Assembly: GCA_903840165.1 (NCBI GenBank)
Contig: CAIMEY010000081.1
Coordinates: 1 to 43,792, forward strand
DNA from: an uncultured Myxococcales bacterium
GTDB taxonomy: Bacteria; Myxococcota_A; UBA9042
Reading direction: 5' to 3'
DNA length: 43,792 bases
This document shows positions 1 to 8,159 of this stretch, piece after piece. The number at the start of each line of letters is the position of its first letter. Position 1 is the first letter of the stretch. The notes beneath the pieces are model-generated. The model had not been told where the DNA came from. It ran no database searches and was given only the letters and a program-made list of their open reading frames with translations. Position numbers and translations under genes: made by a program.

Positions 1-1
1 C

Positions 2-1942
2 GCCTTTTGCACCAGTGGCCATCAGTGCGCAGCGGATGTCTGCACCACGGGAAGCTGTGTGGCCGGGCAGCTTTGGGCCTGTTCCAGCAATGGCGGTGGC
101 TATGAACTGCCTAAAGCGTGCAACGACGGCAACGCCTGCACCACGGACGTTTGCCAGGGCGGGGCCTGCGCGGTCGCGGGGAACGTCGATTGCAATGATA
201 AAAACCCTTGCACAACAGATATCTGCGACCCAGTCAAGGGTTGCCAATGGCTTGGGACAGCGACCGGGCCCTGCGATGACGGCAATGCCTGCACCAGCGG
301 CGACGTGTGCGCCGGCGGCGTCTGTGCCGGGGTCTCAGCCAAATCCTGTGATGATGCAAATGCTTGCACCAATGATAGCTGCGATGCCTCGGGCTGCGTG
401 CACAAGGCTCTAGACGGAACACCTTGCAACGACAGTAATTTCTGCACCACCGGCGACAGTTGCAGCGCGGGCATTTGCAAACCGGGGGCGGCTCAGGACT
501 GCAATGACGGAATCGCTTGCACGGTCGACAGTTGCAACCCCGGCACCGGCTGCGTGTGGACGGCGCAACCCGGCTGTTCCTCGGTGGGCACCCCGTGTCT
601 GACCAATGGCGACTGTACCGGTGCCGTTTGTGACGTCAGTACGCACGCTTGCACGGCGTGTCTGCAAAATAGCGATTGCGGAGCGGGCAAGCTCTGCCAA
701 GCCCATGTCTGCAAGGCTTCGTCTGCATGCCAGTCGGACGTTCAATGCAAGGCCAATCAACAGGTTTGCAATCTTGGCCTCAAGCTGTGCGTTGACTGCA
801 ACAGCTTGGCCGATTGCGCGCTGGGCCAGCAATGCCAAGGTGGCGTCTGCGTCGGCGTCACCGCGTGCAAGACCAGCAAAGATTGCAAGAAGGTTTGCGA
901 TCTTGCCGCCAGCCAGTGCGTGGACTGCTTGGTCGATGACGACTGCCAGGCCGATCACTTCTGCAACGCCAAGGTCTGCCAGCTGGACGTGTGCAAGACC
1001 AATATTTGCGGCAAGAATAATCAAGTATTTCCATGCAAAGCCGACGGCGGCGGCTTTGACCTGCCGGTGTCCTGTGAAGATGGCGTTGTCTGCACGGTCG
1101 ATACTTGTGTTGGCGGCGTCGGTTGCGCGCACAAGGGGCAATTCATCCCAGGCGGCGCGGACTTCCCTGGCAATGGCCTGGACGATGACTGCAACGGCCT
1201 AACCGACGAGACAACGACCTGCGACGCCCCGGGGACCTTGGACAGCGCAAAATCCAGTGATTACGTGACAGCCGTGGACTTGTGCACAGCCGTTACGGCC
1301 GATTTTGCCATCCTGAGCAGCCCCAAAGCAAGAGCAATTCGCGGAGATTTCGGCAAGAATATCAAGCCGATACTTGGGTCCCACCTGATCGCGATATCCA
1401 CCGGCGTGGTGGCGATTCCCAGCGACCCTGGCTACGTAGCTGCAGCCAATGGCACCGATTTTAAGGTCACGGCCAATTTGCCCGCTACTCCAGCTGGTTG
1501 TGCGGCCGGGGGGCACGATCCGACCGCGTTTCACCTGCAGGTCAAGGTTCCGACCAATGCCACCTCGCTGAGCTTTGACTGGTTCTTGCTGTCTCAGGAA
1601 TATCCCCAGTATTATCAACAGCAATTTGTCGATGTGGTCTACGCCGCCATCGCCGGCAAGGCCTATGCGGGTTGGATGCTCCTCGACACCAAGCAGAGCT
1701 GCGCGACCGTGGCGACGATGCCGTGGCAGACGCCAGCATCCCTGCAAGGTACTGGATTTGATACCAATGGTGGCACGGGGTGGATGATGACGACCGTGCC
1801 CGTGCTCCCGGGCGACACCGTGGATTTGACCTTTGCCGTGGCAGACAGCGGTGACGGTATCTTTGATACGTTGATGTTGCTGGACTTTCTGCGCTGGGGC
1901 GGTGGGGCGCTAAATTCGCCAAGTACTGTGCCCGTCAAGTAG
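2..1942 (+). CDS. Cys-rich repeat protein with choice-of-anchor L domain (5' end outside window)
   Basis: The reading frame is open back to base 2, so the gene begins upstream; the GTG at 59 lies inside a repeat and is not the start. 646 residues are visible. The first ~380 are Cys-rich repeats of the form DGNACTxDxCxxGxC, probably disulfide-bonded and extracellular, passing into looser CxxxxDC modules. A DDDCNG motif (MopE-type putative metal-binding repeat, near 1180-1200) follows. The last ~230 residues resemble the choice-of-anchor L domain: a segment about failing to exceed an anchor, then SQEYPQY and a DSGDGIFDTLMLLDFL-like end. Such proteins are known as secreted surface proteins of myxobacteria with no defined activity. 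The stop is TAG. Repeat identity is seen directly; the anchor-L call comes from family knowledge and is likely but not certain. Confidence 0.85.
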   Translation, partial: AFCTSGHQCAADVCTTGSCVAGQLWACSSNGGGYELPKACNDGNACTTDVCQGGACAVAGNVDCNDKNPCTTDICDPVKGCQWLGTATGPCDDGNACTSGDVCAGGVCAGVSAKSCDDANACTNDSCDASGCVHKALDGTPCNDSNFCTTGDSCSAGICKPGAAQDCNDGIACTVDSCNPGTGCVWTAQPGCSSVGTPCLTNGDCTGAVCDVSTHACTACLQNSDCGAGKLCQAHVCKASSACQSDVQCKANQQVCNLGLKLCVDCNSLADCALGQQCQGGVCVGVTACKTSKDCKKVCDLAASQCVDCLVDDDCQADHFCNAKVCQLDVCKTNICGKNNQVFPCKADGGGFDLPVSCEDGVVCTVDTCVGGVGCAHKGQFIPGGADFPGNGLDDDCNGLTDETTTCDAPGTLDSAKSSDYVTAVDLCTAVTADFAILSSPKARAIRGDFGKNIKPILGSHLIAISTGVVAIPSDPGYVAAANGTDFKVTANLPATPAGCAAGGHDPTAFHLQVKVPTNATSLSFDWFLLSQEYPQYYQQQFVDVVYAAIAGKAYAGWMLLDTKQSCATVATMPWQTPASLQGTGFDTNGGTGWMMTTVPVLPGDTVDLTFAVADSGDGIFDTLMLLDFLRWGGGALNSPSTVPVK

Positions 1943-2076
1943 GCAGCGCGACAGAAGAAATTGACCGCATCACGTCAAGCTTTCTTCACGCAGAAGGCGC
2001 GTTTGTCTAAAAGAAATAGGTAATTGCGGGCTGTTTTGCAACCAGAGAGCGGCAGGGATTTGCTTCTGCTGATTGC

Positions 2077-3360
2077 CTAGCGACGTCGGCGTCGACCTCG
2101 GCGATTGGCTCCGCCGTTCGGATCGCGGTCATCTGCATAGTCGTCGCCGCGATTGTCTCCGTGTGACGAGGCCGAATTCGAAACGGCAAAGTGCGACATG
2201 GCAAAGCGCAGGGCCACGCTGTCGTCCAGGTCGTCCTCTTCCTCGGTGCTGGCGAACAACAGATTGATGTGCTGCCTCTCCTGACGCAATTCGTCAAAAG
2301 ACGGAATCATCATGATGTTGGGGTCCGGCCCCTTGTTGCGGTTGCCGTTGATGCGATCGAGTTCCACGTCGGTCTTGTTGGCCAAACGCAGCACTTTGCG
2401 GCCATCGAGGCCGTACATCGCCGCGACGGGGTCAAAGCTCGGCTGAGATTCTTCATAACTTACCGACCACTTGCGCCGCAGGCCGTCGCGATTGAACCGA
2501 TTGCCACGGTTGTCGCCGGGGCGTTCAAAGGGGTCCACCTTGCCTCTTTGCTTGCTCGGCCGAGCCTTGGCTGGCCCGGCTACGGTCGGCTGTGGCGCGG
2601 CTCGGGGCGCAGTATCGGCTGGTGTCGGCGTCGCTTCCACGACCGGTTGGGGGGCCCTAACCGTACGTTCTTGCCGAGGTCGCGGTGGCGCAGCCTGCGG
2701 TTGCTGATAGCGAGCCAGTGCGGCTTCACCGAATTCTGCAGGCCAGACGCGGCCAGAGCGCAGACCGTCGACCAAGGCTTCCTGCGTCATCGGCGGCGCG
2801 GCAAAGACGGTGGCTGCGGCACCAAAGCGGGCCTGACCAGGGCCAGCGGCCGAGGCACCCACGCAGGTTAGACGCGCGGACTGAGCCAGGGCCACCGTGC
2901 GATCATCGAGTTCGGGTAGGGTCACCAGGACGCCAGATACCGCCAAACCACTGGCAATTCCTGTGCCTGCTTCCACGGCATCGGCGCGTGGCACGGCGAC
3001 AACAGCACCTCCCCGTTCTGAAAACACGCGAATTACGTCGTCCGCAAGCAGATCGCCGCGTTCTTTGGATGAGCCGATCGCCGCCAACCAAGCCGAAGAC
3101 GTGAACCATTCATCGACGCAGCGGGGATAGCACAGCAGGACGCCAGCGTCCGTGTTGAGTTCGACAGCAGAAAAGAGCTGAACCCCAGTTGCTGCAGAAA
3201 TTTCAGTAGTTTCCCCGAGAACGACGGGGGTCGCATGGCCCACCACCACCACGCCGTCCAGGCCCTGGTCGCGGGCTTGGACCGCAAGCAGTTCCACATC
3301 GGGCTGGCCGAACTCATTGAGGCTGGGACGCACGTGCAAGTCAATTAGGGCCGGTATCAC
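2077..3360 (-). CDS. Degenerate PHP-domain-like protein with disordered Arg-rich C-terminal tail
   Basis: 427 aa from a GTG start at 3360, preceded by GGAG five bases upstream. Residues 1-200 resemble a PHP (polymerase and histidinol phosphatase) metal-dependent fold: IDLHVRPSL stands where DLHxHS is usual, VVVGHATP where the TDH motif is usual, and FSAVELNT fits the Glu-containing third motif. Several metal ligands therefore look lost or changed, so catalysis is doubtful. Residues ~215-290 are Pro/Ala/Thr-rich and probably disordered. A short conserved-looking block (VAAMYGLDGRKVLRLANK) follows, and the protein ends in an Asp/Asn/Gly tail finishing with RGRRRRR, which could bind nucleic acid. 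It is convergent with the Cys-rich gene and has no operon partner. Function unknown. Confidence 0.7.
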   Translation of the reverse strand: MIPALIDLHVRPSLNEFGQPDVELLAVQARDQGLDGVVVVGHATPVVLGETTEISAATGVQLFSAVELNTDAGVLLCYPRCVDEWFTSSAWLAAIGSSKERGDLLADDVIRVFSERGGAVVAVPRADAVEAGTGIASGLAVSGVLVTLPELDDRTVALAQSARLTCVGASAAGPGQARFGAAATVFAAPPMTQEALVDGLRSGRVWPAEFGEAALARYQQPQAAPPRPRQERTVRAPQPVVEATPTPADTAPRAAPQPTVAGPAKARPSKQRGKVDPFERPGDNRGNRFNRDGLRRKWSVSYEESQPSFDPVAAMYGLDGRKVLRLANKTDVELDRINGNRNKGPDPNIMMIPSFDELRQERQHINLLFASTEEEDDLDDSVALRFAMSHFAVSNSASSHGDNRGDDYADDRDPNGGANRRGRRRRR

Positions 3361-3393
3361 GCGGACTCCATGCGGGGTGCAAGGGGAAACAAC

Positions 3394-3409
3394 GTCCTGA
3401 TTTCAGGAC
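3394..3409. promoter_or_regulatory. Inverted repeat upstream of the PHP-like gene
   Basis: GTCCTGA-TT-TCAGGAC is a perfect 7-base inverted repeat with a 2-base centre, 34 bases upstream of the GTG at 3360. Its short centre favours a dimeric repressor operator over a hairpin. No regulator is identified. Confidence 0.4.
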
Positions 3410-3676
3410 AACAACCTGGCCTATCGCCAAGTTGTCGTTGCGAAATTCGCGCTGGTCCAACTCAAGCGCCGGTTGGCCGCCGATAAGGGGCGGGCGGCGG
3501 CGGTGGAACAGCAAGCAGTGCATGAATCTGGCGTGAAATTCCAGTCGTATGGCTGGTTTGCTTCTTGCCGATGCACAGGACCCGAGCGCCGAACTCAGCG
3601 CTGGGGTAGGTGCCAGCTTCGAATCATCGGCTGGCAGCTGCGGCGCAAGTGTAGCAGAAGCGACCGGAGCCGCAAC

Positions 3677-3690
3677 GCCCCGATCGGGGC
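3677..3690. repeat. 14-base perfect palindrome
   Basis: GCCCCGATCGGGGC is fully self-complementary and lies in the gene-free stretch about 200 bases before ribF. It could be a protein-binding site. It is GC-rich, so chance is possible. Confidence 0.35.
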
Positions 3691-3793
3691 ACGGGTGCAG
3701 TGACTCGCCACGACGTGATGCGGAGCCCGTTCTTCAGCGGCGCAACTTGATCGCTTGCGGTGCCCCGGCCTTGGAACCTCGGAGAGTGCTGCC

Positions 3794-3830
3794 GTAATTA
3801 ATTGATTTGCATGGAAAATCGATAGAACAT
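3794..3830 (+). promoter_or_regulatory. AT-rich patch, possible ribF-aroE promoter
   Basis: An AT-rich run in an otherwise GC-rich intergenic region, with TTGATT at 3802-3807 and TAGAAC at 3823-3828 (15-base spacer). The -10 is poor and the spacer short, so this is a weak candidate. It is the only AT-rich segment within 400 bases of ribF. Confidence 0.25.
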
Positions 3831-3888
3831 TGCGGGCGATGGCTTCCGTATGGGGTGGTCACTGCCTTGACGGCCGCGGGGCAATCGG

Positions 3889-4863
3889 GTGCCATTGCGC
3901 CGCCGTCTCTTGGCGGTCTTGAGCAGGGTCGTGGACGTCCTCTATTCGCTGCCTTCAACGCCTAAAGCTGCCGCGTGCGCGCTGACGTTTGGCAATTTTG
4001 ATGGTGTTCACCTCGGCCATCGCGCCTTGCTGACTCAGGTTTTGCAGGCCGGCGCTGGACTGCCGGGGCCGACCACGGTGGTCACCTTTGAGCCCCATCC
4101 CCTGCAACTGCTGCAGCCCGATCGCGCGCCCCGGGCGATTGACCCACTCTCGACCCGTTTGGCGCTTCTGGCCGATGCAGGTGTTCAACGCGCTGTAGTT
4201 CTTTCGTTTGATCGCGCCTTGGCTGCCGTAACTGCCCTTGATTTCGCCCAGCGCATCTTGGTGCAATGCCTAGGGGCCCAGCATGTGGTGTGTGGCCCCG
4301 ACGTTCGCTTTGGCCACGGTGGCGCTGGTGATTCGACGCTGCTCAAGGCGATCTTGGCGGACGTTGGCGGTGATGTGCAGACTCACGCGGGCGTCGCTGT
4401 GGCTGGGGAAGCCGTGTCTTCTTCTAGAGTTCGCTCGGCAGTTGCCCGAGGCGATGTCGCCTTGGCGGCCCAGTTGCTGACTCGCCCCTTTTGTCTGCAT
4501 GGCCAAGTGGTCACGGGCGATCAACGCGGGCGGACCTTGGGTTTTGCGACCGCGAATCTCCTTTGTGAGCGCCAGGTTGTTCCAGCAGTCGGCGTCTATG
4601 CCAGCCGCGCCAAGGTAGCGGGCGTCTGGAAACCGGCGGTCACCAATGTCGGCTGGAGGCCCACCTTTAACGGTCAGGACTTGCGCATCGAGACCCATAT
4701 TCTTGATTTTGAACAAGATATCTACGGATCGGAGTTGGTCGTTTCCCTGCACCAATGGCTACGCGGTGAACAGCGTTTTGCCGACCTTGGCGCGCTCAAG
4801 GATCAGATTCACCGCGATGTCGCCGCCGCCCGGGCCTGCGCGTGGTTCAAGGAATTGCCGTGA
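3889..4863 (+). CDS. ribF: Bifunctional riboflavin kinase / FAD synthetase
   Basis: Makes FMN from riboflavin (kinase domain) and FAD from FMN (adenylyltransferase domain), in the cytoplasm. The N-terminal nucleotidyltransferase half carries LTFGNFDGVHLGHR (the HxGH-type ATP-binding motif) near residues 32-45, a TTVVTFEPHP strand, the conserved VVCGPDVRFGHGGAGD loop, and SSSRVR. The C-terminal flavokinase half carries TGDQRGRTLGFATANL; most RibF proteins have P where this one has A in GFPTAN. VTNVGWRPTF and IETHILDF also match the kinase. Length (324 aa from the GTG at 3889) is normal; starts at 3914 (TTG) or 3931 (GTG) are equally plausible. It overlaps aroE by four bases. Confidence 0.95.
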   Translation: MPLRRRLLAVLSRVVDVLYSLPSTPKAAACALTFGNFDGVHLGHRALLTQVLQAGAGLPGPTTVVTFEPHPLQLLQPDRAPRAIDPLSTRLALLADAGVQRAVVLSFDRALAAVTALDFAQRILVQCLGAQHVVCGPDVRFGHGGAGDSTLLKAILADVGGDVQTHAGVAVAGEAVSSSRVRSAVARGDVALAAQLLTRPFCLHGQVVTGDQRGRTLGFATANLLCERQVVPAVGVYASRAKVAGVWKPAVTNVGWRPTFNGQDLRIETHILDFEQDIYGSELVVSLHQWLRGEQRFADLGALKDQIHRDVAAARACAWFKELP

Positions 4864-5846
4864 TAAAGCAAGGCTCTGGTGCGCCTGAGCAGACATGGCA
4901 TTTGGGATTGCTCGGCGGACCGATCGGCCATTCCCTGTCACCAACCCTACATCGGGCTGCCCTGGACTGGGCTGGATTGTCCGGTGATTACAGTTTGATA
5001 GCCGATGCAACCGCTGCCGACGTCGCCCAAGCGGCTCAGGACCTGCGCGCCGGCCGATGGCAAGGTCTCAACATCACGGTCCCGCACAAGAGGCTGGCGG
5101 CGCAGTTGTGCGATCGCGTCTTGCCCAGCGTATGGCCTCAAGCGCCGGGTCTGCAGGCGGTCAATACCTGGGTGATGCAGCGCGGGCAGCTTTGTGGAAC
5201 AAATACAGATGGTAGCGGTTGTGTCGATGCCCTAAGGCGGGCCGGCCTAGACCTCTTTGGGCGCCGCGTCCTGATCTTGGGCTGCGGTGGCGCGACGCTG
5301 GGGTTGATCGGCGAGCTCGTAGCGGCGGGCGTGGTCAAGCTGGGCGTGGTGGCCCGCAATACCCTGACTGCAAAGGCGTCTCTTGGGCCGTGGCTGGAGG
5401 TTCTGCCGCCTGATCAACTGAAAGTGTTGTCCTGGTCGGCTAGCAAGTCGATGGGCGCCTGGGATGTCGTGCTGCAGGCGACGCCGATTGGCCATGGGCA
5501 GACCGAGCCCCCATCCGCAGACGCCTTTGCGGAACTACCTTGGGATGCTTGGCAAAAGCGGGGGGCCGTGCTGGCGGACCTAGTGTACAATCGCCATGGA
5601 TTGACGTGGTTTGAGGCGGTTGCCGAGCGTCAGGGCGTTGGTGTGGACCCTCGCCTGCTGGCGTCGGCGGATCATGAGGCACGGGTGCTGCCTGCGCTTG
5701 TGCGCGCAAACGGCGTGTTGCGTGGCTTTGGCCTAGCGATGTTGGCGGCTCAAGCGGCGCGTAGTTTTGGCTGGTGGACGGGAATTACGCCCGATCCTGT
5801 GGTGTTGCAGGATGCCCTTGGGGCGCTGCCCGCGACGCCCGCCTAG
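4860..5846 (+). CDS. aroE: Shikimate dehydrogenase
   Basis: Reduces 3-dehydroshikimate to shikimate with NADPH in aromatic amino-acid synthesis. I place the start at the GTG at 4860, which forms a GTGA overlap with the ribF stop and has AAGGA six bases upstream; a GTG at 4842 is less well placed. 328 aa. GGPIGHSLSPTLH (residues 19-31) is the substrate-binding motif, NITVPHK (71-77) holds the catalytic Lys77, and NTDGSG (115-120) holds the catalytic Asp117. LGCGGATLG (140-148) is the NADP-binding Gly-rich loop, though the usual GAGGAA reads GCGGAT. QATPIG and the adjacent ADLVYN segment are also typical. Stop is TAG. Confidence 0.95.
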   Translation: MIKQGSGAPEQTWHLGLLGGPIGHSLSPTLHRAALDWAGLSGDYSLIADATAADVAQAAQDLRAGRWQGLNITVPHKRLAAQLCDRVLPSVWPQAPGLQAVNTWVMQRGQLCGTNTDGSGCVDALRRAGLDLFGRRVLILGCGGATLGLIGELVAAGVVKLGVVARNTLTAKASLGPWLEVLPPDQLKVLSWSASKSMGAWDVVLQATPIGHGQTEPPSADAFAELPWDAWQKRGAVLADLVYNRHGLTWFEAVAERQGVGVDPRLLASADHEARVLPALVRANGVLRGFGLAMLAAQAARSFGWWTGITPDPVVLQDALGALPATPA

Positions 5847-5908
5847 GCTCAAGCCCGTCGATTCGCTGATTCAGTTGCAAGTCATCGAATAAGCTGATTT
5901 TTTTCGGA

Positions 5909-8077
5909 TCACTGGGCGCGGGTCCTCCTCGTCCGCAGGTGCAGCCGCCAGCTGCCTCGCGCCAGCAGCACCCCTTCCACCCCTAGCAACAGCAGGAGCA
6001 CGACCAGCACGCCCGTCCAGGCCGGCACCTTGGGCGCCCGGCGCGCGCGTTTGTCCACGTCCCGCCATGCCTTGAGCAGGGGCCCTTGGTGTACGCCGCG
6101 GAGGTCGGACTCCACGCTCGGGGGCACAGCGATCACGGACCGGGCTGTTAGGGCCGCGCCGCTGCGCAGCTCCGTGGCTGTGTAGCGCCCGGGTTCGAGC
6201 AAGCCGCTGACCTGCCAACCCCGGCCGCGCTGGCTGCTGGCATCTAGGAGGATTTTCGGCGCATTTCCAGGGGCATCAATACGAACTTCCAACTGATCAG
6301 CCCGGTCGTCGCGGGAAAGGATGGCTGTGTCGCCGATCGCCACGGCGTTCTTGCGTTCCAGGCCCCGATCCCCGGCCAGCTGAACGCAAAGGTCATGGAT
6401 AAGAGGCATGAATCCAGGCTGCAGGGGCAAGTCTGTCCAGTCGCGATCCAACGTCGTCGTCCACAGCGCCACTTGGCCGCGGCCATGGCCCACCACCAGC
6501 AGCGCGGGTGCGCCGCCGGCCAGATGCAGGACCTGGGCCGCCGAGACTTGAGGCGATGGCTGCACTAGCGCGTAATGATTCACCAAAGTTTCATCCAGCG
6601 CCACGGCGTCCAGGGACTGGCGCAGGCGTTGCACCAGCGGGCTGACCAACGTGTCCTGGCGCGCGGGGTCGAGGCGGAGCGCTTCGCCGCCATGTCCTTG
6701 GGACTGCCCCACCGCGTTGCGATCGCCGAGGATGGGCACCGGCAGCAGCCCCGGCAGATAGGTCGATGGATCGCTTGGCAAATTATCGCCGACGGTGATC
6801 AAGATCCCCTTGCCGGCAGTGGCGGCCTGGCTCAGCCCCTCAAGCAAATCCGAAGGTAATTCGCCGACATTGGCCAACACCAGCACGTCGTAGTCCTGCA
6901 GCGACGCTGTGGTCAGGCCTGGCAGCTGCAGCACGTCGACTGCAAGCTCTCCGGCATGACCCGCGGCCAATTCCAGCGCCCGCGCCGCAAAAAACACTTC
7001 GTCTTCGCGGGGAACGGGTCTTGGCGCGCCGTCGATGAGGGCGACACGCACCGCGGCCCCACTGTCCAGACGCAACAGGCGTCGGTTGTCGGCGAGCAAG
7101 CTATCGGACGGCAAAAGGATTTCCGCCATCGGCGCCGACTGCGGCAGCAGGAAACTGCGGTGGGTGGATTCGCCCGGGGCCAGTTGCACAAGGCTCTTCC
7201 ATTCCCTGTCGCCAGCGCGCACGGTTACGTAATCATGCCAAGGCTTTACGCCGTGGTGCATCAGTTCCACGTCGACGCGCAATTGCCCTTGACTGCGATC
7301 GCCCGCGGGTGCCGCTACTGCGTCGATAATGCTGGTGTTTTCCTCGGAATCAGGTCTTATTCTATCAACTTGTAGCGTAATCGGCTGACGTCCAACCTCT
7401 TTGCGTCCTTGCCAGGGCGGGATGATATCTTGCCACCCTGTCGCCTGCAGGTCAGACAAGACCACCACCCTGCGGTCGTCGAGGTCGGTGTTGGCGAGCA
7501 TTGCGTCCGCCAATTGCAGGGCCCGCGCCGCATCATCGCGCCGCGCCTTGTGTTCCAGGCGACGCACAGCATCGAGCACAGCGCCGCGGTCCAGGCCGAC
7601 CTGGCGCACAAGGGTACGCGCCGGATAACCCGAAGCGATTGCCGACACTTTGGATCCAGGCGGTAATCGTTCAATCAGCGCCAGCGCCGCATACCGCGCA
7701 TGTTCAAACACGGATTCTTTGCCCATTTTGGCAAAGGTCGAGAGGCTGTCATCCAGCACAATTACCACGGTAGCCGCTTGCTGCCCGGCGTCGACGCCAC
7801 TGGCCCAATCGCCGGGAACGGGCACCAGAGGGCGCGCCAAAGCCAGGGCGACCAAGGCCGCAATCAGGCTTCGCACGGCCACCAGCAGCCACTCGCTCAG
7901 CCTTAAGGCCCTGGCTTGCTTGGGATTGGTCGCCATCACAAACGCAAGCGCCGCGAAATGGACGATGGGCGCGCGCCGCCGGCCAAGCAAATGCACGGCC
8001 ACCGGCAGCAGCATGGCCACTAGGCCTAAGAGCATCCATGGTTGGGCAAAATCGATCAGCAGTGCCTCGCACAACAA
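5909..8077 (-). CDS. BatA/VWA-domain membrane protein (aerotolerance-operon type)
   Basis: The N-terminus (FAQPWMLLGLVAMLLPVAVH, then LLGRRR) matches the BatA N-terminal domain: a membrane segment followed by an Arg cluster. A second membrane segment is near residues 55-80. A von Willebrand A domain follows with an intact MIDAS motif DxSxS (DDSLS, about residues 109-113) and a downstream VVLSDL. The middle of the protein (DYDVLVLANVGELPSDLL, then ILITVGDNLP) resembles a class-I glutamine amidotransferase-like fold without a catalytic Cys. It ends in a membrane segment (GVLVVLLLLLGVEGVLLA) and a basic tail. The open frame reaches 8284, but that would overlap the upstream gene's end by 125 bases, so I choose TTG at 8077; TTG 8074 or ATG 8035 are alternatives. 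The MoxR ATPase usually found with BatA is absent here. Confidence 0.85.
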   Translation of the reverse strand: MLCEALLIDFAQPWMLLGLVAMLLPVAVHLLGRRRAPIVHFAALAFVMATNPKQARALRLSEWLLVAVRSLIAALVALALARPLVPVPGDWASGVDAGQQAATVVIVLDDSLSTFAKMGKESVFEHARYAALALIERLPPGSKVSAIASGYPARTLVRQVGLDRGAVLDAVRRLEHKARRDDAARALQLADAMLANTDLDDRRVVVLSDLQATGWQDIIPPWQGRKEVGRQPITLQVDRIRPDSEENTSIIDAVAAPAGDRSQGQLRVDVELMHHGVKPWHDYVTVRAGDREWKSLVQLAPGESTHRSFLLPQSAPMAEILLPSDSLLADNRRLLRLDSGAAVRVALIDGAPRPVPREDEVFFAARALELAAGHAGELAVDVLQLPGLTTASLQDYDVLVLANVGELPSDLLEGLSQAATAGKGILITVGDNLPSDPSTYLPGLLPVPILGDRNAVGQSQGHGGEALRLDPARQDTLVSPLVQRLRQSLDAVALDETLVNHYALVQPSPQVSAAQVLHLAGGAPALLVVGHGRGQVALWTTTLDRDWTDLPLQPGFMPLIHDLCVQLAGDRGLERKNAVAIGDTAILSRDDRADQLEVRIDAPGNAPKILLDASSQRGRGWQVSGLLEPGRYTATELRSGAALTARSVIAVPPSVESDLRGVHQGPLLKAWRDVDKRARRAPKVPAWTGVLVVLLLLLGVEGVLLARGSWRLHLRTRRTRAQ

Positions 8078-8159
8078 CGCCGCGCCATGGTAGCGCCACC
8101 GCTTGCCGCGCGCGAGTTTGCCGGAGGTTGGGAAATAATCGCTGTAAAAACAGGGATTT

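Larger units (their letters stand above)
3361..3888. other. Gene-free intergenic stretch upstream of ribF
   Basis: 528 bases without a convincing gene. Short open frames are present but have no ribosome-binding site and biased composition. The stretch contains a 16-base inverted repeat at 3394-3409 close to the PHP-like gene start, a 14-base perfect palindrome at 3677-3690, and an AT-rich patch around 3794-3830 that is the likeliest site for the ribF promoter. No tRNA cloverleaf was seen. Confidence 0.6.

Noticed and set aside
410..1141. 243-codon open frame opposite the first Cys-rich gene
   Set aside because: Same cause as above; low-complexity Ala/Leu/Val sequence and no start signal.
1961..1978. 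TTGAC...GTCAA inverted repeat after the first gene
   Set aside because: Only five base pairs; weak support as a terminator.
3549..3797. 82-codon open frame in the gene-free stretch before ribF
   Set aside because: No ribosome-binding site; composition is low complexity; no domain.
5898..5904. Run of seven T after aroE as an intrinsic terminator
   Set aside because: The preceding bases give only a weak stem (TCAG...CTGA) with mismatches; not strong enough to call.
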